From NCBI GenBank assembly GCA_900554925.1, contig USJG01000053.1, positions 1 through 13,028 on the forward strand: 13,028 nucleotides of DNA, read 5' to 3'. The notes below the pieces were generated by a model, which did not search any database, was not told the DNA's origin, and saw only the letters and a program-made list of their open reading frames with translations. Origin of the DNA: an uncultured Lachnospiraceae bacterium (lineage in GTDB: Bacteria; Bacillota; Clostridia; Lachnospirales; Lachnospiraceae). This document shows, in pieces, positions 1 through 6,657 of the stretch; within the stretch, counting starts at the first letter, position 1; the number at the start of each line of letters is the position of its first letter. Both the position numbers and the translations under genes were made by a program.

Positions 1-50
<50 letters not shown>

Positions 51-126
51 GATAAATCTGCTCTTTTCCTATGCCCCAAACTGCGGGCTGCTTTTAAATT
101 TCATTGATTATCTTTTGTTCATCAGG

Positions 127-154
127 CATGATTTCGCCATTTGGCGCAGTCATG
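127..154. repeat. imperfect 28-bp palindrome
   Basis: Both ends read CATGA/TCATG and the centre reads CGCCA-TT-TGGCG, with two mismatched positions between them. It is symmetrical enough to be an operator or a small hairpin, but no adjacent promoter or gene tells which. Confidence 0.3.
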
Positions 155-336
155 TCTTTTTTGCATTCGAAAGAAAAAGAAACGGTATTACGACTGATGT
201 GCAAAATGAGCCACAGCCTTGTCACAAATCTTTGACACAGGCAATACGGTTGTATGTCTAAGAAGTGGCGGGAAGGAGCAAAGATTATGTTAAATATAAG
301 TATGCGCGGAGGTTAGAAACGGGAAGAAAGATGGGC

Positions 337-364
337 TTGTAGCAACATCGGCAACATCTATAAC
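337..364 (+). promoter_or_regulatory. candidate promoter for the lipoprotein gene
   Basis: A TTGTAG -35 (337-342) and a TATAAC -10 (359-364) are separated by 16 bp, about 50 bp upstream of the start codon at 415. The spacer contains an 8-bp direct repeat, GCAACATC, at 342-349 and 351-358 (9-bp period). The -10 is good and the -35 poor, so an activator could be needed; that is inference. A second AT-rich -10-like site lies at 385-390. Confidence 0.35.
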
Positions 365-414
365 AGAAAAGAAATTTTATCAGATATTATATATTAATCG
401 AGGGAGGAAGGAAC

Positions 415-1344
415 ATGGATAACAAAAGTAAAATAAGAAATTTTATTTTAATTCTTTTAACCATTGCTGCCATAGCAATGATGACAGGATGTGGAACTGA
501 CAAAGATAATGAGCGGCTTACTAATGATCAGACAGTAGAGCAGGAAGTAGTAGAACCCAGCAGTGAGGAAGCTGAAGAAACAGTAGTAGAAGAAACTACA
601 GAAAATGTTGCTATTGAAGAACAACCTTCTGAAGAAGTTCAGGAAGGTCCTCAGACTATAGGACAGTGGTCTAAATCTTTAGATAGAGCAGAGCCTAAAT
701 TAACTATCTGGAATAATGAAACAAAAGAGGGAACTGTTTTAGAAAATGGAGATGAATATGTAATTAAAGATGGTGACCAATTGATTTTGTGTTATGAAGG
801 AGAGGAAACTTATTTCACTATGAAATCTCCTATATTAACATCTGAAATAAGTAGCACAAACTATAGGATAATAGATATTATAGATAAGCCTATTGAACCA
901 ACTATGGTAGAATTTAGTCATTTAATTGACGGTGTTGAATATGTATACCAGGTTACTCTTGTAGCAGACGGTATAACTACTTCATCTAAAAGTAATGATT
1001 CTAATGAGTTATCAGGAAAAGAATGGGCAATTAGCTTAGAGTATGATTCACCTAAATTAATAGTATGGAATGATGAATTAAATACTAAGGTTGAATTAGA
1101 AGAGGGACAGGAATATCAGATGCAGCCAGGAGATGTATTAGCGGTATGTGGACCTGAAGATTACTTCCCCGAAAAGGTTTATCCGGAAGACTTTTCAGAG
1201 AGTATTGTTTTTGGTTTTGAATATTCTATAATTAAGTACATTATGCCTGAAGGCAAAGACCCTATTAATTTCGTATTAGAAGGATGGATTGGTGAAGAAG
1301 CAAGCAAGGTTACTTGTACACTTATTCCCTACAAAGTAGAATGA
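415..1344 (+). CDS. secreted lipoprotein with an internal duplication, function unknown
   Basis: 309 residues, preceded by a strong AGGGAGGA ribosome binding site ending about 6 bases before the ATG. A basic start (KSK..R), a hydrophobic stretch at residues 9-22 and a lipobox MTGC with Cys26 mark a lipoprotein signal peptide, so the mature protein should be anchored on the outer face of the membrane. Residues 27-79 are a very acidic Glu/Thr/Val-rich linker. Two related units follow at about 82-126 and 202-245. Each has the pattern W..SL...PKL.(I/V)WN...(T)..LE.G.EY....GD.L..C, and each is followed by a divergent beta-rich segment. I do not recognise the family; an adhesin-like or ligand-binding surface protein is possible. 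The gene is AT-rich (17 of 60 bases GC at 841-900, against 31 of 60 at 5161-5220 in folP), which suggests separate ancestry. It is monocistronic, between its own promoter candidate and a terminator. Confidence 0.85.
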   Translation: MDNKSKIRNFILILLTIAAIAMMTGCGTDKDNERLTNDQTVEQEVVEPSSEEAEETVVEETTENVAIEEQPSEEVQEGPQTIGQWSKSLDRAEPKLTIWNNETKEGTVLENGDEYVIKDGDQLILCYEGEETYFTMKSPILTSEISSTNYRIIDIIDKPIEPTMVEFSHLIDGVEYVYQVTLVADGITTSSKSNDSNELSGKEWAISLEYDSPKLIVWNDELNTKVELEEGQEYQMQPGDVLAVCGPEDYFPEKVYPEDFSESIVFGFEYSIIKYIMPEGKDPINFVLEGWIGEEASKVTCTLIPYKVE

Positions 1345-1363
1345 AATATTTTATCATATCTTA

Positions 1364-1400
1364 CCCCATAAAACTGATTAAGTTTTATGGGGGTTTTTTT
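1364..1400 (+). terminator. Rho-independent terminator of the lipoprotein gene
   Basis: A perfect 12-bp stem (CCCCATAAAACT at 1364-1375 with its complement at 1381-1392) closes a 5-base loop and is followed by one G and seven Ts (1394-1400). It lies 20 bases after the lipoprotein stop codon, a textbook intrinsic terminator. Confidence 0.92.
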
Positions 1401-1409
1401 CCCCATCCT

Positions 1410-1646
1410 TTCACAAATGAAGTTTTGAATAATAAAAGTGAAGTTTTGAATCACAGAAAATCTGAAAGGGAGGATAGGGTAATCAGAGCAATATTACTTA
1501 CACCGCAAATAACTCAGAAAGATTTGGCAGTACAGACACAACAAGGATCAAAATATATTTGCATTATGAGCAGGGATTTAGTATACTACGAATTAGAATA
1601 CAGCATCCGTCAGGGCGGACGCTTAAAAGGAGAAATACGGTATGGC
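1410..1646 (+). pseudogene. relic of a C-terminal winged-helix domain (AlbA_2/RecG-like ATP-binding protein type)
   Basis: In the frame starting at 1410 the translation begins FTNEVLN, has a second EVLN seven residues later, then a helix-turn-helix-like stretch (VIRAILLTPQITQKDLAVQT), a degraded recognition-helix region, and a final GGRLKGEIRYG. Repeated N-E-V-L-N followed by ITQKEL-type and GG(R/K)xxG-type motifs is, from memory, the tail of proteins with an N-terminal AlbA_2 (DUF4062-like) ATP-binding domain and a C-terminal winged helix. The rest of that protein is absent: upstream is the lipoprotein terminator. There is no credible start codon or ribosome binding site of its own, and the frame runs into the next gene. 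I read it as a leftover of a lost gene. The 13-base direct repeat at 1418-1430 and 1439-1451 is explained by the repeated EVLN codons. Confidence 0.45.
1559..1587 (+). promoter_or_regulatory. promoter of the PH-domain gene
   Basis: A TTGCAT -35 (1559-1564) and a TATACT -10 (1582-1587) are separated by exactly 17 bp, about 54 bp upstream of the ATG at 1642. This is a good sigma-A-type match. It lies inside the winged-helix relic, which supports the view that the relic no longer codes. Confidence 0.6.
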
Positions 1647-2019
1647 AACGGAATTTGCAGAGAGAAAAAGATGGCTGTTTTTGGGGCTCCCATTTACATT
1701 TACCAAATATATCATTAAGGAAAACATACTTACCATTGAGAGCGGACTGTTAAGGAAAACAGAGAACGACTGTTATATGTATAAGATACAGGATGTGGAG
1801 CTGGTTACCTCTTTAATGGAAAGAATGGTGGGAATCGGTACGGTGATCTGTTATACGGGAGATACCACTCATCCCCAATTGATCTTATCCCATATTAAAA
1901 ATGCCAAGGCAGTCAAGGATTTTATTCTGGAGGCCTCAGAACAGGCCAGAATGAAACGACGCACCTTAAATACACTGGATATTGGTGCGGGATCAGAGGA
2001 TATTGATGAATTAAATTAA
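1642..2019 (+). CDS. PH-domain-containing protein (bacterial bPH2 type)
   Basis: 125 residues, preceded by AAAAGGAG nine bases before the ATG. The protein is a single bacterial pleckstrin-homology-like domain. A partly hydrophobic WLFLGLPFTF segment (11-20) leads into beta strands, with the characteristic stretch CYMYKIQDVEL (44-54), then a short helix ERMVGIGTV (60-68), the strand and turn CYTGDTTHP (70-78), and a final helix (about 84-103) ending in a basic RMKRRTLN patch. From family knowledge such proteins resemble YdbS/YvbH-type bPH2 domains (PF03703). Longer relatives carry membrane helices that are missing here, so it is probably soluble or peripherally membrane-bound. No biochemical role is known to me. 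It appears monocistronic, with a promoter at 1559-1587 and a hairpin at 2032-2058. Confidence 0.8.
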   Translation: MATEFAERKRWLFLGLPFTFTKYIIKENILTIESGLLRKTENDCYMYKIQDVELVTSLMERMVGIGTVICYTGDTTHPQLILSHIKNAKAVKDFILEASEQARMKRRTLNTLDIGAGSEDIDELN

Positions 2020-2031
2020 GAAAAGTTAAGG

Positions 2032-2058
2032 GCGGTGTGAGATGATCATACCGCTTTT
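2032..2058 (+). terminator. probable terminator after the PH-domain gene
   Basis: An 8-bp stem with one G-U pair (GCGGTGTG at 2032-2039 with CATACCGC at 2047-2054) closes a 7-base loop and is followed by TTTT (2055-2058), 12 bases after the stop codon. The T-run is short, so termination may be partial. It lies between this gene and the end of a convergent minus-strand gene and may serve either. Confidence 0.5.
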
Positions 2059-2116
2059 CAACCGTTTAAAAAGCAAGCGTGGCATTAAAGCTGTCCAGTT
2101 GTAATAAGGTGCCTGT

Positions 2117-2536
2117 TTAGTTACCCTTCGCAGAAGGGGTGCTGCCGGGGGAAAGCAGACGTTCAAACAAAAGGCCGGCCAGAAACCAATTGGGAAAGTA
2201 ATCCAGACGCACCACCTTCTGGATGTGCCAGCGGGAACGTTCATAATTCCAGGGGCAAAGCTTTCTTTTAGTAAGGAACTGCCCTGAAACATATTCTCCA
2301 AAGAAAATTAAGAGGGCGTAAATGCTGCCGCGCAGGATAAGAGAGAAATTTTTTAAAAGCTTAAATATGGGGCTTAGCAGACAGGCGCTGCCATAAATGG
2401 GAAACATCCATAGGGAGGTCTGCCCCATTAAGGTCATATCCCTTTTTTTAAGAGAGTTAAGGGCAGTAAAGGTGATCTCAAGGCACCATCCTACCAGCCC
2501 GCATTTAAAAAAGTTTTTCAGCAGTGTTTTCATCAT
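2117..2536 (-). CDS. small membrane protein, putative ABC-transporter permease family (CmpB/PF06541-like)
   Basis: 139 residues from the ATG at 2536; a second ATG at 2533 is equally possible because neither has a clear ribosome binding site. A longer in-frame extension to 2731 would run into folC and does not look like protein. The sequence shows four hydrophobic segments at about residues 9-26, 42-61, 65-85 and 112-128. Family-like motifs are GLVGWCLEITFTAL, MGQTSLWMFPIYG, FGEYVSG, LCPWNY and RLDYFPNWFLAGLLFE. I recognise this as the 'putative ABC-transporter type IV' family from its G-W-x-x-E-x-x-F-T, LWMFPIYG and E-Y-x-x-G signatures. No ATPase or other transporter subunit lies nearby, so the transporter label should not be taken as function. 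It is divergent from folC with 51 bp between the starts. Confidence 0.75.
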   Translation of the reverse strand: MMKTLLKNFFKCGLVGWCLEITFTALNSLKKRDMTLMGQTSLWMFPIYGSACLLSPIFKLLKNFSLILRGSIYALLIFFGEYVSGQFLTKRKLCPWNYERSRWHIQKVVRLDYFPNWFLAGLLFERLLSPGSTPSAKGN

Positions 2537-2544
2537 AGTATCAT
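2515..2544 (+). promoter_or_regulatory. candidate promoter of the folate operon
   Basis: A TTTTCA -35 (2515-2520) and a TATCAT -10 (2539-2544) are separated by 18 bp, about 44 bp before the folC start. The match is moderate. The site overlaps the first codons of the divergent membrane-protein gene. On the other strand CATAAT (2565-2570) with TTTCCA (2589-2594) could drive that gene, so the two transcripts may compete. No riboswitch-like fold was noticed in the short leader. Confidence 0.3.
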
Positions 2545-2587
2545 TATGCTGTGAAATATCATAAATTATGCGCAGGAAGAAGTAATT

Positions 2588-3913
2588 ATGGAAAAAAAAG
2601 ATATGACCTATGCAGAAGTCATGGATTATATAGAAGAACTGAAGATTTATGGAAGCGTACCGGGGCTTGCCAATATGGAAAATCTTTGCGAAAAGCTGGA
2701 AATGCCCCAAAGGGCGCTTAAATTTGTACATATTGCGGGAACTAACGGAAAAGGCTCCGTGCTTGCTTTCATTTCAGAAATACTGAAAGAAGCAGGGTAT
2801 CGCGTTGGAAGATATATTTCTCCCACTATTTTTGAATACAGAGAACGCATACAGATAAACGCAAGACCTGTAAGCAAAAAGGATCTGTGCCACTTAATGA
2901 CGAGGATGAAGGAAATCTGTGAGGAACTTATCCGTGAAGGGAAGCCTCATCCAACCGCATTTGAGATAGAGACAGCCATGGCGTTTCAGTATTTTAAGGA
3001 AAAGGGCTGTCAGCTTGTAGTGTTGGAGACTGGCCTGGGTGGATCCCTTGACGCAACCAACATTATAGAAAAAGCCCTGGTGGAGGTTTTTACCTCAATC
3101 AGTATGGATCATATGGGAGTTCTTGGAAAGACTCTGAAAGAAATTGCGGAAAACAAAGCCGGTATTATGAAACCTGATTCTGTCGTGGTTGCATTAAAAG
3201 GGGAAGAGGAGGTTATGGAGGTACTAAGGAACAGGGCATGCTCTTTAAAAATTCCTTTTTATGTGACGGACGCGAAGGAAGCTGTGGGCGTCAGACGAGG
3301 GCTTGAAAAGCAGACCTTCTCCTATAAGGGCTATAAGAAGCTGGTCATAACTATGGCAGGAACCTATCAGATTGAAAATGCCATGCTGGCAGTAGATGCA
3401 GTTGACCAGCTTAAGAAAGCAGGATTTACGATTCCTGATAAAGCAGTTTACCGAGGGCTTGAAAAAGCAGTGTGGCCGGGGCGGTTCCAGATATTGTCAA
3501 AGAAGCCCTGTTTTATCGCAGATGGGGCCCATAACGCAGATGGGGCCAGGCGGCTTGCGGAATCCATTCGTTTTTATTTTACAAACAGAAGAATTATATA
3601 TATAATAGGAATGTTGAGGGATAAAGAGCAGGAGGAAATTTTAAAGGCAACCTGTCCTTTAGCATCCCAGATACTGACGGTATCTACCAAAGGGGAAAGA
3701 GGTCTTGCAGCCTATGACCTTGCGCAAAAGGCAAGCAATTACCACAGCAATGTGACTGCTGCGGACAGTGTACAGGAAGCGGTAGAGCTTTCTTATCTTC
3801 TGGCAGATAAGGATACGGTAATTATTGCATTTGGTTCTCTTTCTTACTTGGGAGAACTGATAAAAATGGTGGAAAAACCATATGGGAGAGATTCACATGG
3901 TAAACAGAGATAA
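2588..3913 (+). CDS. folC: folylpolyglutamate synthase / dihydrofolate synthase
   Basis: 441 residues, a normal length for FolC. The ATG at 2588 follows AGGAAGA by 7 bases. The enzyme ligates glutamate to dihydropteroate and extends the tail of reduced folates, using ATP in the cytoplasm. The Mur-ligase-type ATPase domain shows the P-loop GTNGKGS (51-57), the substrate loop SPTIFEYRERIQIN (78-91), TAFEIETAMAF (123-133), LETGLGGSLDATN (146-158) and SMDHMGVLGKTLKEIA (172-187). The C-terminal domain has the hinge motif WPGRF (296-300) and DGAHN (312-316). The GTYQIENA motif (258-265) has Gln where many relatives have His. It is the first gene of the six-gene folate operon, and its last 17 bases overlap folE. 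Placement with folE, folP and folBK supports the dual synthase role. Confidence 0.96.
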   Translation: MEKKDMTYAEVMDYIEELKIYGSVPGLANMENLCEKLEMPQRALKFVHIAGTNGKGSVLAFISEILKEAGYRVGRYISPTIFEYRERIQINARPVSKKDLCHLMTRMKEICEELIREGKPHPTAFEIETAMAFQYFKEKGCQLVVLETGLGGSLDATNIIEKALVEVFTSISMDHMGVLGKTLKEIAENKAGIMKPDSVVVALKGEEEVMEVLRNRACSLKIPFYVTDAKEAVGVRRGLEKQTFSYKGYKKLVITMAGTYQIENAMLAVDAVDQLKKAGFTIPDKAVYRGLEKAVWPGRFQILSKKPCFIADGAHNADGARRLAESIRFYFTNRRIIYIIGMLRDKEQEEILKATCPLASQILTVSTKGERGLAAYDLAQKASNYHSNVTAADSVQEAVELSYLLADKDTVIIAFGSLSYLGELIKMVEKPYGRDSHGKQR

Positions 3914-4451
3914 GATTGAGGAAGCAGTAAGGCTCCTGCTAGAAGGAATCGGGGAGGACTGCAATAGAGAAGGGATCAGGGAGACCCCGGACCGGGTAGC
4001 CAGAATGTATGAAGAACTTTTTGCAGGAATGGATCAGAGGGCAGAAGAGCATTTGTCAAAGACATTTGAAGCTGAAAATAATGAAATGATCCTGGAAAAG
4101 GATATTTCCTTTTATTCTACCTGCGAGCATCATCTGATGCCATTTTACGGCAAAGTGCATATTGCCTATATTCCGGATGGCAGAGTAGTAGGAATCAGTA
4201 AGCTTGCCCGGACCGTGGAGGTGTATGCAAGGCGGTTACAGATTCAGGAAAAAATGACCGCCCAGATTGCAGACGCCATTATGGAAAATTTAAAACCCCA
4301 GGGGGTGATGGTTATGGTTCAGGCTGAGCATATGTGCATGACCATGAGAGGTGTAAAGAAGCCGGGAAGCCAGACAGTAACCATGATTGCCAGAGGTCAG
4401 TTTGAGAAGAATGAACGATTGCAGAATATGTTTTTATCCCTTGTGAAATAG
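3897..4451 (+). CDS. folE: GTP cyclohydrolase I (type IA)
   Basis: 184 residues from the ATG at 3897, chosen because GGGAGAG (3884-3890) lies 6 bases upstream. An in-frame ATG at 3882 would add five residues but has a poorer site. The enzyme opens the GTP purine ring and makes 7,8-dihydroneopterin triphosphate plus formate, the first committed step of folate synthesis. The zinc ligands by family alignment are Cys76, His79 (in STCEHHLMPF) and Cys147 (HMCMTMRG), with His78 as the catalytic histidine. VVGISKLAR (97-105) and the REGIRETPDRVARM motif (24-37) are also present. The three metal ligands mark the zinc-dependent FolE1 class, not the FolE2 type. It overlaps the end of folC, suggesting coupled translation, and is followed 8 bases later by the HD gene. 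Confidence 0.97.
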   Translation: MVNRDKIEEAVRLLLEGIGEDCNREGIRETPDRVARMYEELFAGMDQRAEEHLSKTFEAENNEMILEKDISFYSTCEHHLMPFYGKVHIAYIPDGRVVGISKLARTVEVYARRLQIQEKMTAQIADAIMENLKPQGVMVMVQAEHMCMTMRGVKKPGSQTVTMIARGQFEKNERLQNMFLSLVK

Positions 4452-4459
4452 GTGGAAAA

Positions 4460-4942
4460 ATGGAACGAGTAAACAGGATCTTAAGTAGTACTCTGTATCA
4501 GGAGTATCTTGCAAAAAATAATCTGGCAGAGGCGTCTCGGCGCTTCTGCCATCATAATATGGGGCACTTTCTGGATGTGGCCAGGATTGCCATGATTTTA
4601 AATTTGTCCGAGGGTTATGGTCAGGATAAGGAAATCATTTATGGGGCAGCGCTTTTGCATGATATTGGAAGATGGATACAGTATGAAGATGGAACGCCCC
4701 ATGAGAAGGCAAGTGTCAGGCTGGCATCGGAAATTTTAAGAAGCTGTGGTTTCTCTGAGGAAGAAAACAGCCGGATCCTTACAGCAATCGGAAATCACAG
4801 AAATGCTAATATCAGTAAAGAAAAGTCTCTGTCAGGGCTTTTGTACAGAGCAGATAAATTGAGCCGCCCCTGCTTTGCCTGTGAGATGGAAAAAGAATGT
4901 AACTGGAAAAAGGACAAGAAAAATTCAGAGCTGCTTCTGTAA
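4460..4942 (+). CDS. HD-domain phosphohydrolase in the folate operon
   Basis: 160 residues. It shows the HD signature: His36 (NMGHFLDVARI), His67-Asp68 (LLHDIGR), His81 (TPHEKAS), His113 (IGNHRN) and Asp132 (YRADKLSR). These are the expected ligands of a metal-dependent phosphohydrolase, possibly with two metals. A cysteine cluster follows near the C-terminus (Cys138, Cys141, Cys147: CFAC then ECNW), and Cys30-His31-His32 lie just before the first motif, so an additional metal site is possible. The gene sits between folE and folP, 8 bp after folE and 37 bp before folP. The pathway needs removal of phosphates from dihydroneopterin triphosphate, and no Nudix (folQ/nudB-like) gene is in this window. 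By position this protein could do that; the substrate is inference. HD-superfamily precedent exists in archaeal pterin synthesis (MptB). Confidence 0.85.
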   Translation: MERVNRILSSTLYQEYLAKNNLAEASRRFCHHNMGHFLDVARIAMILNLSEGYGQDKEIIYGAALLHDIGRWIQYEDGTPHEKASVRLASEILRSCGFSEEENSRILTAIGNHRNANISKEKSLSGLLYRADKLSRPCFACEMEKECNWKKDKKNSELLL

Positions 4943-4979
4943 TCAGGATGTGTGCTAAAGGGTAAAAATAGGAGTGAAA

Positions 4980-5789
4980 ATGAAGATAGGCAGACAGGAA
5001 TTTGATTTAAAAAATCATACGTACGTGATGGGAATTTTGAATGTGACTCCTGATTCTTTTTCTGACGGGGGAAGGTTTCAGCGTATGGATGACGCGCTCT
5101 TTCATGTGGAAGAGATGCTAAGTGAAGGGATGGATATTCTGGATATTGGAGGCGAATCTACCAGACCGGGGTATACACTTCTGCCGGATGAGGAAGAAAT
5201 TGAAAGAGTGGTGCCGGTAATTGAAGGGGTAAAAGCCCGTTTTGATGTGCCGATTTCCCTTGACACCTATAAATCAAAGGTAGCCAGGGCAGGAATTAGA
5301 GCCGGGGCTGACCTGATCAACGATATATGGGGCTTAAAGTATGACCCGGAGATGGCAGAGGTGATTGCCGGAAAAAAGGTACCCTGCGTTCTTATGCATA
5401 ATCGGAAAGAACCGGACTATAAGGATTTTTTAGGGGATATGGTGAAGGATTTAAAGGAAACCATAGAACTTGCCAGGTCGGCGGGCATTGCTGATGATAA
5501 AATCATCTTAGATCCCGGCGTAGGATTTGGAAAAACTTATGAGCATAATCTGCAGATCATTAAATCTCTGGAGATACTTCATCAGTTTGGCTATCCGGTA
5601 CTGCTTGGAACCAGCCGCAAGTCTGTAATTGGCCTTACCCTTGATCTGCCTGCTAAGGACCGTGTGGAGGGAACAATAGTTACCACAGTCTTCGGAGTAC
5701 TGAACAGGTGTGCTTTTGTGCGGGTACATGACATTAAAGAAAATGTCCGTGCCATTAAAATGGCGGAAGCTATCCTGAAAAGCTGCTGA
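4980..5789 (+). CDS. folP: dihydropteroate synthase
   Basis: 269 residues from the ATG at 4980, which lies 5 bases after AGGAG (4970-4974). A GTG at 4974 would start two codons earlier but falls inside that ribosome binding site. The enzyme condenses p-aminobenzoate with hydroxymethyl-dihydropterin pyrophosphate and is the sulfonamide target. All TIM-barrel loop motifs are present: NVTPDSFSDGG (21-31), GGESTRPG (57-64), Asp95 (SLDTYK), NDIWGLK (114-120), DPGVGFGK (178-185), TSRKS (211-215) and RVHD (248-251). No insertion of the kind seen near the pABA pocket in sulfonamide-resistant forms was noticed, though that cannot be judged firmly by eye. The upstream gap to the HD gene is 37 bp, the widest in the operon. 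Confidence 0.97.
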   Translation: MKIGRQEFDLKNHTYVMGILNVTPDSFSDGGRFQRMDDALFHVEEMLSEGMDILDIGGESTRPGYTLLPDEEEIERVVPVIEGVKARFDVPISLDTYKSKVARAGIRAGADLINDIWGLKYDPEMAEVIAGKKVPCVLMHNRKEPDYKDFLGDMVKDLKETIELARSAGIADDKIILDPGVGFGKTYEHNLQIIKSLEILHQFGYPVLLGTSRKSVIGLTLDLPAKDRVEGTIVTTVFGVLNRCAFVRVHDIKENVRAIKMAEAILKSC

Positions 5790-5823
5790 TTTGCAGGGAT
5801 TGAAGGTGTCAGGGAGGATTAAA

Positions 5824-6657
5824 ATGGATCAGATTAAGATAGAAAACCTGGAGCTTTATGGAGCCCATGGAGTGTTCCAGGAGGAAACCCAAAATGGACA
5901 GATGTTTAAAATTGACGCAGTGCTGTATACAGATTTAAGACCGGCGGGAATAAAGGACGAGCTTGCTTTATCCACTCATTATGGCGAAGTGTGTCAGTTT
6001 ATGGCACAGTTTTTCAGAGAAAATACCTATCTGCTGATAGAAGCGGCAGCGGAGCAGCTTTTGAGGGCATTGCTTCTTAAATTTCCGTTGATTGAAAAAG
6101 TAGAATTGGAATTAAAAAAACCACATGCGCCTATAGGGCTTCCTTTTGAGAGCGTATCCGTGCGGATGGAGCGGGGATGGAAAACAGCTTTCCTGGGAAT
6201 AGGTTCCAATTTGGGGGAAAGGCAGCAGTTTCTGGATCAGGCAATTAAAAGGCTTAAGGAAAATGAAATGATCAGAGAAGTAAAGTGCTCGAAAATCATA
6301 GCCACAGCCCCGTATGGTGGGGCGGCTCTCTATGATTTTTTAAATGGCGCCCTTGAACTGAAAACTTTGCTTACTCCCTATGAATTACTTGATTTTCTCC
6401 ATGAACTGGAGGCAGAGGCCGGCAGAGAGAGAAAGGTGCACTGGGGACCAAGGACGCTGGATCTGGATATTCTGTTTTATGAGGACTTTATTTCAAATGA
6501 TCCGGTGCTTACAGTGCCCCATCCGGATATGGTAAACAGACGGTTTGTGCTGGAGCCTTTGGATGAATTGTGCCCCTGGTATTATAATCCTGTTACAGGC
6601 AAAACAGTAAGACAGATGTTTACAGAACTAAAACAGAAGGAAGAACAACAGCCATGA
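5824..6657 (+). CDS. folB-folK: fused dihydroneopterin aldolase / HPPK
   Basis: 277 residues from the ATG at 5824, 5 bases after AGGGAGGA (5811-5818). A TTG-initiated extension to 5791 lacks a ribosome binding site. Residues 1-118 are the FolB aldolase domain, with LYGAHGVFQEE (11-21, including the conserved Glu), Tyr53 and the Lys99-Pro100 motif. It cleaves dihydroneopterin to 6-hydroxymethyl-dihydropterin. Residues about 120-265 are FolK, with GIGSNLGER (125-133), TAPYGG (161-166), WGPRTLDLDIL (207-217) and VPHPDMVNRRFVLEPL (231-246). It transfers pyrophosphate from ATP to that product. The fusion joins consecutive steps and supplies the substrate of the preceding folP. It lacks a linker of any length. 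Its last four bases (ATGA) overlap the start of the next gene. Confidence 0.96.
   Translation: MDQIKIENLELYGAHGVFQEETQNGQMFKIDAVLYTDLRPAGIKDELALSTHYGEVCQFMAQFFRENTYLLIEAAAEQLLRALLLKFPLIEKVELELKKPHAPIGLPFESVSVRMERGWKTAFLGIGSNLGERQQFLDQAIKRLKENEMIREVKCSKIIATAPYGGAALYDFLNGALELKTLLTPYELLDFLHELEAEAGRERKVHWGPRTLDLDILFYEDFISNDPVLTVPHPDMVNRRFVLEPLDELCPWYYNPVTGKTVRQMFTELKQKEEQQP

Noticed and set aside
94..153. Minus-strand frame MTAPNGEIMPDEQKIINEI ending at 94
   Set aside because: Protein-like in composition and open further upstream, but only 19 codons from its Met, with no ribosome binding site and no recognised family. It may be a gene tail; not strong enough to list.
1314..1409. 5' part of the long plus-strand frame 1314-1718 as a gene start
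   Set aside because: Its Met lies inside the lipoprotein gene and the frame reads through a strong terminator. Only the winged-helix-like part after 1410 has meaning.
1418..1451. 13-base direct repeat with 21-bp period as a regulatory site
   Set aside because: It is explained by repeated EVLN codons in the relic frame, which is typical of that protein tail.
2026..2301. Minus-strand frame of 91 codons
   Set aside because: It overlaps the CmpB-like gene in another frame and has no protein-like pattern.
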